This document shows, piece by piece, positions 53,372 to 63,939 of a DNA stretch of 64,000 nucleotides. The notes beneath the pieces were generated by a model. It searched no databases. It was not told the origin of the DNA and saw nothing but the letters and a program-made list of their open reading frames with translations. A program made the position numbers and the translations under genes. The stretch comes from Pandoraea pulmonicola. Its GTDB lineage: Bacteria > Pseudomonadota > Gammaproteobacteria > Burkholderiales > Burkholderiaceae. Numbering within the stretch: the first letter of the stretch is position 1; every line of letters begins with the position of its first letter. The stretch lies in the NCBI RefSeq assembly GCF_000815105.2, contig NZ_CP010310.2, positions 4,836,001 through 4,900,000 on the forward strand, in the 5' to 3' direction.

Positions 53372-54691
53372 ATGTCCCTGCCCGCCACGTCGCCTATCGC
53401 CGCATCGACCGCATCCACGGCTTCCACCGCGTCCGCCCCGCGCCCGCTGGTGCCGCGCTGCGACCTCTTCTGCACGGTCGTCGACAATTTCGGCGACATC
53501 GGGGTGTGCTGGCGCCTGGCCCGCCAACTCGTGCGCGAACATGGCTGGTCCGTACGGCTGTGGGTCGACGATCTCGCAAGCTTCCGGTATCTGCGCCCGG
53601 ACATCGATCCGACGCTCGCGCGTCAGCGCTGCGACGGGGTCGACGTGCGTCGCTGGGAGGCCGAGTGGCGCGCCGCCCCGGATGACGCCGCGGACGCGAA
53701 CCCGGGCATGGCCGCCGATGACAACGCCCCCGGCGACATCGTCATCGAAGCGTTCGCCTGCCATATCCCGGACGCCTACGTCACGGCGATGCACGCGCGC
53801 AAACTGGCAGGCAACCCGCCGGTCTGGATCAACCTCGAATACCTCAGCGCGGAAGACTGGGTCGAAGACTGCCACCTGATGAAATCGACGCACCCGCAAT
53901 TGGGTCTCGTCAAGACGTTCTTCTTCCCCGGCTTCACCGAGCGCACGGGCGGCCTCGCGCGCGAACGCGAACTGCTCTCGCGCCGCGACGCCTTTCTGGC
54001 CTCCCCGGCGCTGCGCGATGCCTGGTGGCAACGCACGCTCGGCCTGCCCGCCGCGCCGACGGACGCGCTGGTCGTCTCCCTGTTCGCCTACGAGAACGCG
54101 GCGCTGCCTGCGTTGTTCGCGCAGTGGGCCGCCAGCGAGACGCCCATCGTCTGCCTCGTGCCCCAGGGCCGCATCGCGCCGGCCGCCGGTGCATGGTTCG
54201 GGCGCGAAGCGCTGGCGCCAGGCGAGTCGGCGAGCCGAGGGGCACTGACCGCCTATGGACTGCTGTTCGTGCCGCAAGCCGAGTTCGACACGCTCCTCTG
54301 GGCCTGCGACGTGAATTTCGTGCGCGGCGAGGACTCGTTCGTGCGGGCCCAATGGGCGGCCAAGCCGTTCGTCTGGCACATCTACCCCCAGGCCGAAAAC
54401 GCCCATCACATCAAGCTGGACGCCTTTCTCGCGCGCTACCTGGGTGAGTCCCGGTCAACAACGGCCACCACGACGCCCGACGTCGAACCGCCAACGCACG
54501 CCGCCCGCGAGGCGCTGCGCACCTTCTGGCATCTCTGGAACGGGTACGCCAACACCACACCGGACTGGTCGGCGCTGGCCGCCTGCCTGCCGGAGCTCAA
54601 CAGCCATGCGCGCGCCTGGGCAAACCGGCAAGTGGCCCTTCCGGACCTCGCGCGACAGTTGGCAAGCTTCGTGGAAAATCAGGTAAAATAG
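53372..54691 (+). CDS. earP: Protein-arginine rhamnosyltransferase of elongation factor P
   Basis: A 439-residue glycosyltransferase that attaches rhamnose from TDP-rhamnose to Arg32 of EF-P. Family marks are CDLFCTVVDNFGDIGVCWRLAR near the N-terminus, PPVWINLEYLSAEDWVEDCH, and the C-terminal domain with VNFVRGEDSFVRAQWAAKPFVWHIYPQ. The N-terminal 25 residues are Ser/Thr/Ala-rich. efp follows 138 bases after the stop, the usual pair in bacteria with this modification. Confidence 0.95.
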   Translation: MSLPATSPIAASTASTASTASAPRPLVPRCDLFCTVVDNFGDIGVCWRLARQLVREHGWSVRLWVDDLASFRYLRPDIDPTLARQRCDGVDVRRWEAEWRAAPDDAADANPGMAADDNAPGDIVIEAFACHIPDAYVTAMHARKLAGNPPVWINLEYLSAEDWVEDCHLMKSTHPQLGLVKTFFFPGFTERTGGLARERELLSRRDAFLASPALRDAWWQRTLGLPAAPTDALVVSLFAYENAALPALFAQWAASETPIVCLVPQGRIAPAAGAWFGREALAPGESASRGALTAYGLLFVPQAEFDTLLWACDVNFVRGEDSFVRAQWAAKPFVWHIYPQAENAHHIKLDAFLARYLGESRSTTATTTPDVEPPTHAAREALRTFWHLWNGYANTTPDWSALAACLPELNSHARAWANRQVALPDLARQLASFVENQVK

Positions 54692-54829
54692 CTGGTTTTT
54701 CAACGCTTTGCTGCTTAACCTGCTGCCCCGGAACGTTCCGGGCGGACGCGGGAATCAAGCGGCGAATGGGCGTATGGAAGCGCTCAACAAGCGGCAAATC
54801 GCTTATTTCGTCACAGGATCTCGTTTTTT

Positions 54830-55387
54830 ATGAAAACCGCTCAAGAACTCCGCGTCGGCAACGTCGTCATGATCGACGGCGAGCCCAATGTCGTGCTGAA
54901 GACCGAATACGTCAAGTCGGGCCGTAACTCCAGCGTCGTGAAGATGAAGTACAAGAAGCTTCTCTCCGAAGGCCGTGGCGAGTTCGCCTACAAGGCCGAC
55001 GACAAGTTCGACGTCGTCGTGCTCGACAAGAAGGAAGTGACCTACTCGTACTTCGCCGACCCGATGTACGTGTTCATGGACGCCGACTACAACCAGTACG
55101 AAGTCGAAGCCGAGAACATGGGCGACGCCATCAAGTACCTGGAAGACGGCATGCAGTGCGAAGTCGTGTTCTACAACGAAAAGGCCATCTCGGTCGACCT
55201 GCCGACCTCGCTCGTGCGCGTTGTGGAATACACCGAGCCGGCCGTGAAGGGCGATACGTCGTCGGGCCGCGTGCTCAAGAACGCCAAGATCAACGATCTG
55301 CTGGAAATCCAGGTGCCGCTGTTCGTCAACACCGGCGACAAGATCGAAATCGACACGCGCACCGACGAGTACCGCAGCCGCGTCTAA
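54830..55387 (+). CDS. efp: Elongation factor P
   Basis: A 185-residue three-domain translation factor that relieves stalling at polyproline. The domain I loop reads [11 protein letters not shown], placing arginine exactly at position 32, the residue rhamnosylated by EarP; the lysine used by the EpmA pathway is absent. Domain III ends in the family sequence [16 protein letters not shown]. Neighbour and residue agree on the modification system. Confidence 0.97.
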   Translation: MKTAQELRVGNVVMIDGEPNVVLKTEYVKSGRNSSVVKMKYKKLLSEGRGEFAYKADDKFDVVVLDKKEVTYSYFADPMYVFMDADYNQYEVEAENMGDAIKYLEDGMQCEVVFYNEKAISVDLPTSLVRVVEYTEPAVKGDTSSGRVLKNAKINDLLEIQVPLFVNTGDKIEIDTRTDEYRSRV

Positions 55388-55446
55388 GTCGCGACATAAC
55401 GCCCGCACCGCCCTCGCGGCGATGCGGCGCGATACGCGCAGGCAAC

Positions 55447-55483
55447 AAAAAAGCGCTCAATCCCTCGGGGTGAGCGCTTTTTG
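55447..55483 (+). terminator. Rho-independent terminator after efp
   Basis: AAAAGCGCTCA (55449-55459) pairs with TGAGCGCTTTT (55471-55481) around a CCCTCGGGG loop, followed by TTGTTT. It lies about 60 bases past the efp stop and may also serve the converging nagZ transcript. Confidence 0.85.
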
Positions 55484-55569
55484 TTTGGCGGGTCACCGGT
55501 GTCGGCCCCTCGCTCCGTTCCGCGATCTCGCTATCTCGCTATCTCGCGGTCTCGCGGTCTCGCTCGGCC

Positions 55570-56604
55570 TCAGCCGCCGAACGTCTCCGCGATCAAGCGC
55601 TTCGCCGCCTGATACTCCGGCTGCGCGAGCATCTTTTCCCAGCCCTGCACCTTACCGCGTCCCTTGAGATGCTTGATGCGGCGTTGCGACACCGTGTCGG
55701 GCACCGTCTTCATCTCGTGCAGCAGCCGGTCCGCCAACTCGGGGCGGTTGCAGATCAGCACCATGTCGCATCCAGCGTCCATCGCCGCATGCGCGGCGGT
55801 CACCACGTCGCCCGCGGCGCTCGCGCCCTGCATCGACAGATCGTCGCTGAAGATCACGCCGTCGAACGCATACTTGCCACGCAGGATTTCCTTGAGCCAC
55901 TTGGGCGAGAAGCCCGCCGGGTTCGGGTCGACCTGCAGATAGATCACGTGCGCCGGCATGACGGCCGACAGCGACATGCCGAGCCAGTCGTAGGGTTGCG
56001 CGTCCACCGAGAGAATTTCGTCGAGCGAGCGCTCGTCCACCGGGATCTCGTGATGCGAGTCCGCCGCGACGAAACCGTGCCCCGGGAAGTGCTTGCCGCA
56101 GTTCGCCATGCCCGCGAGCAACAGGCCGTGATTGAGGCTCTTGGCCAGCATGGCCACGACGCGCGGATCGGCGTCGAAGGCGCGGTCGCCGATCACCGTC
56201 GAAGTGCCGTAATCGAGATCGAGCACCGGCGTGAAGCTCAGATCGATGTCGCATGCGCGCAGCTCGGACGCGAGCACATAGCCCACGGCCGTCGCGACGC
56301 GCGTCGCCTTGAACACGTCTTCGTGCCAGAGCTTGCCGAGCTTGCCCATGGCCGGCAGGTGCGTGAAGCCATCCGTGCGGAATCGCTGCACGCGACCGCC
56401 CTCGTGGTCGACGGCGATCAGGATATCGTCGCGCACGTCGCGAATCTGCTTCGTGAGCGCACACAGTTGCGCACGGTCGTCGAAGTTGCGGCTGAACAGG
56501 ATGACGCCCCCGGTCAACGGATGGTCGATGCGGCGGATGTCGTCCTCACTGAGGGTCAGCCCGACGACGTCCAACATCACCGGGCCCGGCCTGCGCTTCG
56601 TCAT
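55570..56604 (-). CDS. nagZ: Beta-N-acetylhexosaminidase (peptidoglycan recycling)
   Basis: A 344-residue cytosolic glycoside hydrolase family 3 enzyme that removes GlcNAc from anhydromuropeptides. Typical motifs are LTGGVILFSRNF, AVDHEGGRVQRF, the loop GKHFPGHGFVAADSH with the acid/base histidine, and the nucleophile Asp in VIFSDDLSMQGA. The start at 56604 overlaps the acpS stop as TAATG. The longer open frame to 56853 is antisense-like sequence. Confidence 0.95.
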   Translation of the reverse strand: MTKRRPGPVMLDVVGLTLSEDDIRRIDHPLTGGVILFSRNFDDRAQLCALTKQIRDVRDDILIAVDHEGGRVQRFRTDGFTHLPAMGKLGKLWHEDVFKATRVATAVGYVLASELRACDIDLSFTPVLDLDYGTSTVIGDRAFDADPRVVAMLAKSLNHGLLLAGMANCGKHFPGHGFVAADSHHEIPVDERSLDEILSVDAQPYDWLGMSLSAVMPAHVIYLQVDPNPAGFSPKWLKEILRGKYAFDGVIFSDDLSMQGASAAGDVVTAAHAAMDAGCDMVLICNRPELADRLLHEMKTVPDTVSQRRIKHLKGRGKVQGWEKMLAQPEYQAAKRLIAETFGG

Positions 56605-57107
56605 TACGTTTTCTCCGATGCAATGTTGCGTGAAGCGATCGCGAACGCGACCGCGTAGTCTTTCTCGTCCGTGATCGAAATCTCGATGGACAGCTGGCGC
56701 TCGGCCAGCCATTGCGCCAGCTCCTCCGAGACCACCACCATCGGTTTGCCCGACGGCGCGTTGAGCGTCTGCACCGCACGCCAGGTCATCGGCCAGCGCA
56801 TACCCAGTCCGATCGCCTTGGAGACGGCTTCCTTCGCCGCGAAACGCGTGCACAGGTACGCCAGTCCACGAGCCTCGGAGCGATTTCGACGGGCGTGATA
56901 AACCTTGAGTTCCTCCGGCCCGAGGATGCGCTCGGCAAAGCGTCCGTTCGTGCGCGTCATCACGCCCACGACACGGCTGATCTGGAGGATATCGGTGCCC
57001 ACGCCGAACACCGCCGTCGCGCCATGCGCAGGCGCGGAAACGCGGACGCCGGCGGAAGACGGCGCGGCATCGGCAGGCGCGGACGTCGGCAGATTCGGAT
57101 CGGTCAT
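56604..57107 (-). CDS. acpS: Holo-[acyl-carrier-protein] synthase
   Basis: A 167-residue phosphopantetheinyl transferase that activates acyl carrier protein. The AcpS marks are [12 protein letters not shown] with the metal aspartate and [13 protein letters not shown] with the metal glutamate. The start at 57107 leaves an N-terminal extension of about 35 Ala/Pro-rich residues before the fold; family members are about 125 residues. It overlaps nagZ and follows pdxJ after 50 bases. Confidence 0.95.
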   Translation of the reverse strand: MTDPNLPTSAPADAAPSSAGVRVSAPAHGATAVFGVGTDILQISRVVGVMTRTNGRFAERILGPEELKVYHARRNRSEARGLAYLCTRFAAKEAVSKAIGLGMRWPMTWRAVQTLNAPSGKPMVVVSEELAQWLAERQLSIEISITDEKDYAVAFAIASRNIASEKT

Positions 57108-57157
57108 GTGCGGTGACTGTACGGTAGACGTGGCGCGTATCGCGGGGGAGGGATGGC

Positions 57158-57919
57158 TCAGCCGCGCGCGGCCAGTCGGCTCGCGACCATGATGGCCTTC
57201 ATCTCGCGCACGGCGTTCTCCCATCCCGCGAAGATCGCATGCCCGACAATGGCGTGTCCGATATTCAGTTCGGAAATGCCTTCGATGGCAGCAATCGGCT
57301 GCACGTTCTCATAGTGCAGACCGTGCCCCGCGTTGACGCGCAGTCCGAGCGAAATGCCCAGGGCCACCGCGCGTTCGATGCGAGCGAACTCGGCTTCACG
57401 CGTGGCTTCATCGTGCGCCTCGGCGTAACGGCCCGTATGCAGCTCGACCACCGGCGCCCCCATGCGGGCGGCAGCGCGAATCGGCGCCTCGTCCGGATCG
57501 ATGAACAGCGACACGCGGCTGCCCGCCTCGCTCAACTGCCGCGTTGCCGCCGCCACACGGTCGTACAGGCCGACGACGTCGAGCCCGCCTTCGGTCGTCA
57601 GCTCCTGACGGCGCTCCGGCACCAGGCAGACGTCATGCGGTTTGACGCCGCACGCAATCCTCAGCATCTCTTCGGTCACGGCGCATTCCAGGTTCATGCG
57701 CGTGCGCAGTTTATCGCGCAGATTCGTCACATCGTCATCGCGAATATGACGGCGGTCTTCACGCAAGTGCAGCGTGATGACGTCCGCACCGGCCTCTTCG
57801 GCCAGCAACGCCGCCTTGATCGGATCGGGATAGGTCGTGCCGCGCGCATTGCGCACCGTCGCCACGTGATCGATGTTGACGCCCAGATCGATGGGGCTGC
57901 CGTGGAAGAAGAGGCTCAT
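57158..57919 (-). CDS. pdxJ: Pyridoxine 5'-phosphate synthase
   Basis: A 253-residue cytosolic TIM-barrel enzyme that forms pyridoxine 5'-phosphate from amino-acetone phosphate and deoxyxylulose phosphate. Signature stretches are [28 protein letters not shown] and [11 protein letters not shown], ending in [16 protein letters not shown]. Its ATG overlaps the recO stop as ATGA. Confidence 0.97.
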   Translation of the reverse strand: MSLFFHGSPIDLGVNIDHVATVRNARGTTYPDPIKAALLAEEAGADVITLHLREDRRHIRDDDVTNLRDKLRTRMNLECAVTEEMLRIACGVKPHDVCLVPERRQELTTEGGLDVVGLYDRVAAATRQLSEAGSRVSLFIDPDEAPIRAAARMGAPVVELHTGRYAEAHDEATREAEFARIERAVALGISLGLRVNAGHGLHYENVQPIAAIEGISELNIGHAIVGHAIFAGWENAVREMKAIMVASRLAARG

Positions 57920-58920
57920 AGTTTTTGCAGGTCGAGCAGGATCTGCCGGGTATTGAGCGGAACGCCGCCCAGGTGGTGGTTGAGAAGAAAGCGCATGAGC
58001 AGCTTGCTTTGTTGCACGGTCTGCGCTCGCGAGTAATCGTCTTGCTCCATATCCAGCAGCGTTTGTCCAATCACCACCGGCCAGTCGGACGGCTCGTCGC
58101 CGCGCGCCGGTCGCACGCCCCAGTCGGGATGGAACACGTAACGGCGCTCGGCGCTCACCTTGCCGCGGGTCTGCGTGCAACGGTCGAACGCCACCGCATA
58201 CCCAGTCTCGCGCAGCAGCACACGCTCGAATGCCCGCAGGATGACGCCCGCCGGCTCGCCATGCGCGAGATGGTGCAGCGTCGCGAGATAGTGCTGGAAC
58301 AGCTTGTCGTGCGGATCGTCTCGCGCACAGAACTTCACGAGCAATTCGTTGAGGTAGAAGCCGGAGAGCAGCGCGTCGCCTTCGAGCGGACGCAGGCCGC
58401 CGACCCACTCGGCCTTGGTCAGCGTGCGCAGCTCGCCCTTGCCGAGCCACGCGAGCGAGAGCGGCTGAAACGTCTGCAACACACCGCGCAGCGCGGAATG
58501 CGGACGCTTCGCCCCCTTGGCGACGAGGGCAATCCGCCCATGATCGCGCGTGAGCACGTCGATGATCAGACTCGTTTCGCGATAGGGATAGCTGTGCAGC
58601 ACGAAGCCCGGTTGCTCGGTCACGCGGCTTTGTTCGCGCTCGGCCGCCCGGGCGGGCGACGGTGCACGCCGCGTACGTTTGGTCGTTCCCCTGGCGGTTT
58701 CGGTGGAAGCCTCGGCCTCCTGGAAGGTCTCGGAGGCGTCGTCATCCACGGCGCGCGCGCGGGCGCTGCCCGTGCGGCGCACGGTGCGCGCTCCCGTGCG
58801 AGGTGCACGCGGCGAATTGGCCAACGTCGCCGGCGCAGCTTGCCTGTCCGCCCCGGCAGACGTCAGGTCGTCCGGCGCGGCAATCTCCTCACGTGCGGTA
58901 TCGAGCTCACTCGTAGCCAT
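57916..58920 (-). CDS. recO: DNA repair protein RecO
   Basis: A 334-residue recombination mediator of the RecFOR pathway. The OB-fold start is seen at [32 protein letters not shown], after about 100 residues of low-complexity N-terminal extension (Ala/Arg/Thr-rich); typical RecO is about 240 residues. The helical C-terminal domain lacks an obvious Cys4 zinc site. The start overlaps the end of era by 14 bases. Confidence 0.92.
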   Translation of the reverse strand: MATSELDTAREEIAAPDDLTSAGADRQAAPATLANSPRAPRTGARTVRRTGSARARAVDDDASETFQEAEASTETARGTTKRTRRAPSPARAAEREQSRVTEQPGFVLHSYPYRETSLIIDVLTRDHGRIALVAKGAKRPHSALRGVLQTFQPLSLAWLGKGELRTLTKAEWVGGLRPLEGDALLSGFYLNELLVKFCARDDPHDKLFQHYLATLHHLAHGEPAGVILRAFERVLLRETGYAVAFDRCTQTRGKVSAERRYVFHPDWGVRPARGDEPSDWPVVIGQTLLDMEQDDYSRAQTVQQSKLLMRFLLNHHLGGVPLNTRQILLDLQKL

Positions 58921-59800
58921 ACGCCCGCAGGCCGGCCTCGTTGTCGGCCCAACCGCCCTTGACCTTGATCCAGACTTCCAGATACACGCGACCGTCGAAA
59001 AGCTTCTCCATGTCGAGGCGCGCGTCGGTGGAAATCTGCTTGAGCTTCGCGCCCTTGTTGCCGATGATCATCGCCTTGTGGCTGTCGCGATCGACCAGAA
59101 TCGTCGCGAAAACACGGCGCAGATTCCCTTCCTGTTCGAACTTGTCGATGATGACCGTGCTCGTGTACGGCAGCTCGTCACCCGTCCAGCGAAACACCTT
59201 TTCGCGCAGAATTTCGGCCGCGAGGAATCGCTCGCTACGGTCGGTCAGATCGTCCTCGCCGTAGATCGGTTCGCCTTCGAGCAAGTATGGGCGCAGCACG
59301 CCCAGCAGACGCTTGATGTCTTCCGGACGCTTCGCCGAGAGCGGCACCACTTCACGGAAATCGCGCGCTTCGCCTACCGTCTTCAGGAAAGGCAGCATCT
59401 CCGCCTTGTCGGCAATGCGGTCCAGCTTGTTGACGATCAGCAGCACCGGCGTGGTCTCGGGCAGCAGCTTGAGCACCTTCTCGTCGTCGGGACCGAAGTT
59501 GCCCGCTTCGATGACGAACAGCACCACGTCGACGCTGGCGAGGGTGGACGTTACCGCGCGGTTGAGCGAACGGTTGAGCGCGCTGGCGTGGCGCGTCTGG
59601 AAGCCCGGCGTGTCGACGAAGATGTACTGCGCGTCTTCCGTCGTGCAAATGCCCGTGATGCGGTGACGCGTGGTCTGCGCCTTGCGCGAGGTAATGCTGA
59701 TCTTCTGACCGACGAGGGCGTTGAGCAGCGTCGACTTGCCGACATTCGGACGCCCGACGATCGCCACGGTCCCGCAGCGAAAATCCGTCTTATCGTTCAT
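58907..59800 (-). CDS. era: GTPase Era (30S ribosome maturation)
   Basis: A 297-residue GTPase that binds 16S rRNA. Motifs: G1 [10 protein letters not shown]2 near RHRITGI, G3 DTPGF, G4 NKLD, then the KH domain ([16 protein letters not shown]). The start at 59800 ([16 protein letters not shown]) is the family start. It is the second gene of the rnc-era-recO-pdxJ-acpS-nagZ series. Confidence 0.97.
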   Translation of the reverse strand: MNDKTDFRCGTVAIVGRPNVGKSTLLNALVGQKISITSRKAQTTRHRITGICTTEDAQYIFVDTPGFQTRHASALNRSLNRAVTSTLASVDVVLFVIEAGNFGPDDEKVLKLLPETTPVLLIVNKLDRIADKAEMLPFLKTVGEARDFREVVPLSAKRPEDIKRLLGVLRPYLLEGEPIYGEDDLTDRSERFLAAEILREKVFRWTGDELPYTSTVIIDKFEQEGNLRRVFATILVDRDSHKAMIIGNKGAKLKQISTDARLDMEKLFDGRVYLEVWIKVKGGWADNEAGLRAYGYE

Positions 59801-59859
59801 GATTGGAAACTCTCTTGAAAAGGAGCCGGCGCCTCGCGCCCACCCCTTGAATAGGATGC

Positions 59860-60951
59860 TCAGGCAGCTGCCGGCGGTTGCTTGGCCACGTCGGCCTTCT
59901 CGACGGGCTTGTCTGTGACTTTCTCTGTCGCCGTCTTGTCGCCGCCCTTCTCCCCAGCCTTCTCGCCGCTCTTGTCGCCACTCTTCTCCGGCGCCACGTT
60001 CATTGCCGACACCGTTGCCGGCGCGCGGCTCGCGCCGTGGCTCGCCGATGCGGTCATCGCGGGCGCGCTTGCGGCGCCCGCGGCCCCCCCGGCCCCCCCG
60101 GCCCCCGTAGCGGCCGTGACGTCGCGCGCCTCCTTCGCATCCTTGCCGGGACTCGCGTCCTTCGACTCGCTCGCCGCGGCCCGCTCGGCCTTCTTCGCTT
60201 CGGACGCCGCGGCCTTGGCCGCACGCTTCTTCGCCGCCTTGGCACTCTTTTCGGCCTTCGGCTTCGCCAGTGCCGGCATCTTCTGGACTTCCTCGAGCGC
60301 CTTCTTGGCCGCCGCCTGCTCGGCCGCGCGACGGCTGGCGCCCGAACCGCCCACCTTGATGTCGAGCTTCGGCACCGTGCACTCGACCTCGAACTGCTGA
60401 TTGTGTGCCGCGCCATGCGTGGCGGTCACGGTGTACTGCGGCAGCGCGATCTTGTGCCCTTGCAGGTATTCCTGCAGCAGCGTCTTCGCGTCCTTGCCGA
60501 GCGTCTTAGGATCGACATGTTCGAGCACCGGCGTGTACAGCCGCTCGATCACCGCGTAAGCCTTCTCGAAACCGCCGTCCAGGTACATCGCCCCGAACAG
60601 CGCTTCGAGCGTGTCGGCCAGAATCGACGGACGGCGAAATCCGCCGCTCTTCAGTTCGCCTTCGCCCAACCTCAGAAAATCGGAGACCCCCAGCGTCTGT
60701 GCGATCTCGTAAAGCGACTGCTGCTTGACGAGATTGGCGCGTACGCGCGACAGATCGCCCTCGTCCAGCTTGCCGTAACGGCGAAACAGGATCGCTGCGA
60801 CCGAACAGTTGAGAATGGAATCGCCGAGAAACTCCAGCCGCTCATTGTTGGCGGCACTGTGGCTACGATGCGTCAGTGCTTGACTAAGCAATTCCGCATC
60901 GTGGAAACGATACTGGAGGCGTTCTTCCAGTTGATTCAGAGATTGAGGCAT
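59860..60951 (-). CDS. rnc: Ribonuclease III
   Basis: A 363-residue double-strand RNA endonuclease. The RNase III signature [14 protein letters not shown] is at residues 35-48, [10 protein letters not shown] holds the second metal site, and a dsRNA-binding domain follows ([12 protein letters not shown] to [17 protein letters not shown]). The last roughly 135 residues are an unusual Lys/Ala/Gly-rich tail ([20 protein letters not shown] and a repeated [15 protein letters not shown] stretch). Family length is about 225-260. It starts the era operon. Confidence 0.95.
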   Translation of the reverse strand: MPQSLNQLEERLQYRFHDAELLSQALTHRSHSAANNERLEFLGDSILNCSVAAILFRRYGKLDEGDLSRVRANLVKQQSLYEIAQTLGVSDFLRLGEGELKSGGFRRPSILADTLEALFGAMYLDGGFEKAYAVIERLYTPVLEHVDPKTLGKDAKTLLQEYLQGHKIALPQYTVTATHGAAHNQQFEVECTVPKLDIKVGGSGASRRAAEQAAAKKALEEVQKMPALAKPKAEKSAKAAKKRAAKAAASEAKKAERAAASESKDASPGKDAKEARDVTAATGAGGAGGAAGAASAPAMTASASHGASRAPATVSAMNVAPEKSGDKSGEKAGEKGGDKTATEKVTDKPVEKADVAKQPPAAA

Positions 60952-61119
60952 GGCGCAAGTATAGCGCGACGCTCCCGCCCCGGCGCGCGCCGTCGCCAAG
61001 AAACGACGGGCTCAGCCGCCGTCCGGCGGGCTTTTCAGACTCGCGGGAGGGCGATGGATCGGACATTTCCGAGGCAGCCATGCCCCGTCGCATTATTTAA
61101 TTCAAAATTAAAAATAATA

Positions 61120-61155
61120 ATGCGGAAATTGACTTTTTATTATCAATTTCCGCAT
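61120..61155 (-). terminator. AT-rich terminator hairpin after lepB
   Basis: A perfect 13-bp inverted repeat (ATGCGGAAATTGA and its complement) around a 10-base loop, followed on the minus strand by an A/T-rich run with TTTTTAATTTT. It lies 46 bases past the lepB stop. The stretch 61090-61160 is strikingly AT-rich for this genome. Confidence 0.8.
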
Positions 61156-61200
61156 CAATCAAACCCTAACGGAGAATGGTTTCCCCGGTACTCCGCACGC

Positions 61201-62115
61201 TTACTGGAAGCTGCCCAGACGCTTGAGGTTCGAGAAGTTCATCCAGATGAAGAACGCCCGGCCCACGATGTTCTGCTCCGGCACGAAGCCCCAGTAGCGG
61301 CTGTCCGCGCTGTTGTCGCGGTTGTCGCCCATCATGAAGTAGTTGCCCGGCGGCACCTTGCAGATCACACCCTGGCTGTTGTACTGGCAGTTCTGCTTGT
61401 TCGGGAAGTCGTCCGCGCCCATGATGTACGGCGGCACGTTCGGGTCGTTCAGGATACGGTGCTTCACACCTCCCACCGTCTCCTCGAACTGCTTGAAATA
61501 GGCGATGTGTTCGTCGTCGAAGTAATCCGGCATGGCCGTCTCGGGCACCGGCTGACCGTTCACCGTGAGCTTCTTGTTCTCGTAGGCCACCACGTCGCCC
61601 GGCACGCCGATCACGCGCTTGATGTAGTCCATCGACTCATCCTTCGGGTAACGGAACACCACCACGTCGCCGCGCTTCGGCTCGCCCACTTCGACGATCT
61701 TCTTGTTGATCACCGGCAGGCGGATGCCGTAGTCGAACTTGTTCACGAGAATGAAGTCGCCCACGAGCAGCGTCGGGATCATGGAGCCCGACGGGATCTT
61801 GAACGGCTCCACCACGAACGAGCGCAGCACGAACACGGCGAGGATCACCGGGAAGAAGCTCGCCGAGTACTCGAGCCACCAGGGCTGGCGCAGCTTCTCG
61901 TCGCGCAGGCGCGCACGTGCGCTCGCCACGGCGTTGCCGTCCTGCGAACCGGAACCCTGAACACCGGATCCCTGCAGCGCAAATTGCTGCTGGTCGAATT
62001 GCGACACGGCATCCTGCGCCGCCCGGCGGCGCGCCGGTTGAAACACCAACTTGTCGGCCACCCAGGCCACCCCGGTCACCAGCACCAGGATCAAAAGAAT
62101 CAGGGCGAAATTCAT
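61201..62115 (-). CDS. lepB: Signal peptidase I
   Basis: A 304-residue inner-membrane serine protease that removes signal peptides. The first membrane segment opens the protein (FALILLILVLVTGVAW), a second lies near SASFFPVILAVFVLRSF, and the catalytic Ser is in PSGSMIPTLLVGDFILVNK with the Lys in YIKRVIGVPGD; GDNRDNSADSRYWG closes the site. It follows lepA after an 18-bp gap. Confidence 0.97.
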   Translation of the reverse strand: MNFALILLILVLVTGVAWVADKLVFQPARRRAAQDAVSQFDQQQFALQGSGVQGSGSQDGNAVASARARLRDEKLRQPWWLEYSASFFPVILAVFVLRSFVVEPFKIPSGSMIPTLLVGDFILVNKFDYGIRLPVINKKIVEVGEPKRGDVVVFRYPKDESMDYIKRVIGVPGDVVAYENKKLTVNGQPVPETAMPDYFDDEHIAYFKQFEETVGGVKHRILNDPNVPPYIMGADDFPNKQNCQYNSQGVICKVPPGNYFMMGDNRDNSADSRYWGFVPEQNIVGRAFFIWMNFSNLKRLGSFQ

Positions 62116-62133
62116 GCGGGACCTGTCGCTACG

Positions 62134-63939
62134 TTATTTGTCTTCGACTTGCAAAATGGCAAGGAACGCTTCCTGGGGAATTTCAACGCTTCCCACCTGC
62201 TTCATGCGCTTCTTGCCTTCCTTCTGTTTCTCAAGCAGCTTCTTCTTACGCGTGATGTCGCCACCATAGCACTTTGCCAGCACGTTCTTGCGCAATGCCT
62301 TGATGTTCTCACGGGCAATGATGTTCGCACCGATCGCCGCCTGGATCGCCACATCGTACATCTGACGCGGAATGATTTCCCGCATCTTCGCCGCCACCTG
62401 GTTGCCGCGACGACGGCTCTCCGAGCGGTGCACGATGATCGACAGCGCGTCGACCTTGTCGCCGTTGATCAGCATGTCGACCTTGACCACGTCCGACGAA
62501 CGGTACTCCTTGAATTCGTAATCCATCGACGCATAGCCGCGCGAGACCGACTTCAGACGATCGAAGAAGTCGAGCACGATTTCGGCCATCGGAATTTCGT
62601 AGATCAGTTTGACCTGACGTCCGTGGTACTGCATGTCGAGCTGGATGCCGCGCTTTTGCTGGCACAGCGTGACGACCGCGCCCACACATTCCTGCGGCAT
62701 GTACAGATTGACGGTGACGATCGGCTCGAGGATCTCCTCGATGCGCCCCGGATCCGGCATCTTCGACGGATTCTCGACGGTGAGCGTCGTGCCATCGCGC
62801 TGGACGACCTCATAAATCACCGTCGGCGCCGTGGTAATGAGATCCATGTCGAATTCGCGCTCCAGACGCTCCTGCACGATTTCCATGTGCAGCAGGCCCA
62901 GGAAGCCGCAACGGAAGCCGAAGCCCAGCGCTTGCGAGACTTCCGGTTCGTATTGCAGCGACGCATCGTTGAGCTTGAGCTTTTCGAGCGATTCGCGCAG
63001 GGCGTCGTACTGGTTGGCTTCGACCGGATACAACCCCGCGAACACCTGTGGCTTCACTTCCTTGAAGCCCGGCAGCGGCGCCGGCGCGGGCTTGGTCGTG
63101 GTCGTCACGGCGTGCGTGACGGTGTCGCCCACCTTCGCCGCGTGCAGTTCCTTGATGCCCGAGATGATGAAGCCCACCTGGCCGGCCGACAGCGACTCGC
63201 GCTGTTGCGAACGCGGCGTGAACACGCCCACCTGCTCGACCGGATACGTCGCGCCGGTGGCCATCAGCTGAATCTTTTCCTTCGGCTTGAGCGTGCCGTT
63301 GACCACACGCACGAGCATCACCACGCCCACGTAGTTGTCGAACCACGAGTCGATGATCAGCGCCTGGAGCGGGCCGCTCGCATCGCCCTTGGGCGGCGGC
63401 ACCTTGGCGATGAGGGCTTCGAGCACGTCTTCCACGCCGAAGCCGGTCTTGGCGGAGCAACGCACGGCGTCGACGGCCTCGATGCCGATGACGTCCTCGA
63501 TTTCCTGAATCGCGTTCTCCGGCTCGGCCGACGGCAGATCGATCTTGTTGAGCACCGGCACGACTTCCACACCGAGCTCGATGGCCGTGTAGCAGTTCGC
63601 CACGGTCTGCGCTTCCACGCCTTGCGAGGCGTCGACCACCAGCAGCGCGCCTTCGCAGGCGGACAGCGAGCGGCTCACTTCATACGAGAAGTCGACGTGC
63701 CCCGGCGTGTCGATGAGGTTCAGGTTGTAGACCTTGCCGTCGCGCGCCTTGTATTGCAGCGCAGCGGTCTGCGCCTTGATGGTGATGCCGCGCTCGCGCT
63801 CGAGGTCCATCGAGTCGAGGACCCGGGCTTCCATTTCACGATCGGACAAACCGCCGCTCAACTGGATGATGCGATCGGCCAGGGTCGATTTCCCATGGTC
63901 GATGTGGGCGATGATCGAAAAATTGCGAATGTGGTCCAT
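62134..63939 (-). CDS. lepA: Elongation factor 4 (ribosomal back-translocase LepA)
   Basis: A 601-residue ribosomal GTPase. G motifs: G1 [10 protein letters not shown]2 RGITIK, G3 DTPGHVDF, G4 NKIDLPSA. The LepA-specific C-terminal domain follows ([46 protein letters not shown]). First gene of the lepA-lepB pair. The last 61 bases of the window hold its upstream region; no further gene is seen there. Confidence 0.97.
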   Translation of the reverse strand: MDHIRNFSIIAHIDHGKSTLADRIIQLSGGLSDREMEARVLDSMDLERERGITIKAQTAALQYKARDGKVYNLNLIDTPGHVDFSYEVSRSLSACEGALLVVDASQGVEAQTVANCYTAIELGVEVVPVLNKIDLPSAEPENAIQEIEDVIGIEAVDAVRCSAKTGFGVEDVLEALIAKVPPPKGDASGPLQALIIDSWFDNYVGVVMLVRVVNGTLKPKEKIQLMATGATYPVEQVGVFTPRSQQRESLSAGQVGFIISGIKELHAAKVGDTVTHAVTTTTKPAPAPLPGFKEVKPQVFAGLYPVEANQYDALRESLEKLKLNDASLQYEPEVSQALGFGFRCGFLGLLHMEIVQERLEREFDMDLITTAPTVIYEVVQRDGTTLTVENPSKMPDPGRIEEILEPIVTVNLYMPQECVGAVVTLCQQKRGIQLDMQYHGRQVKLIYEIPMAEIVLDFFDRLKSVSRGYASMDYEFKEYRSSDVVKVDMLINGDKVDALSIIVHRSESRRRGNQVAAKMREIIPRQMYDVAIQAAIGANIIARENIKALRKNVLAKCYGGDITRKKKLLEKQKEGKKRMKQVGSVEIPQEAFLAILQVEDK

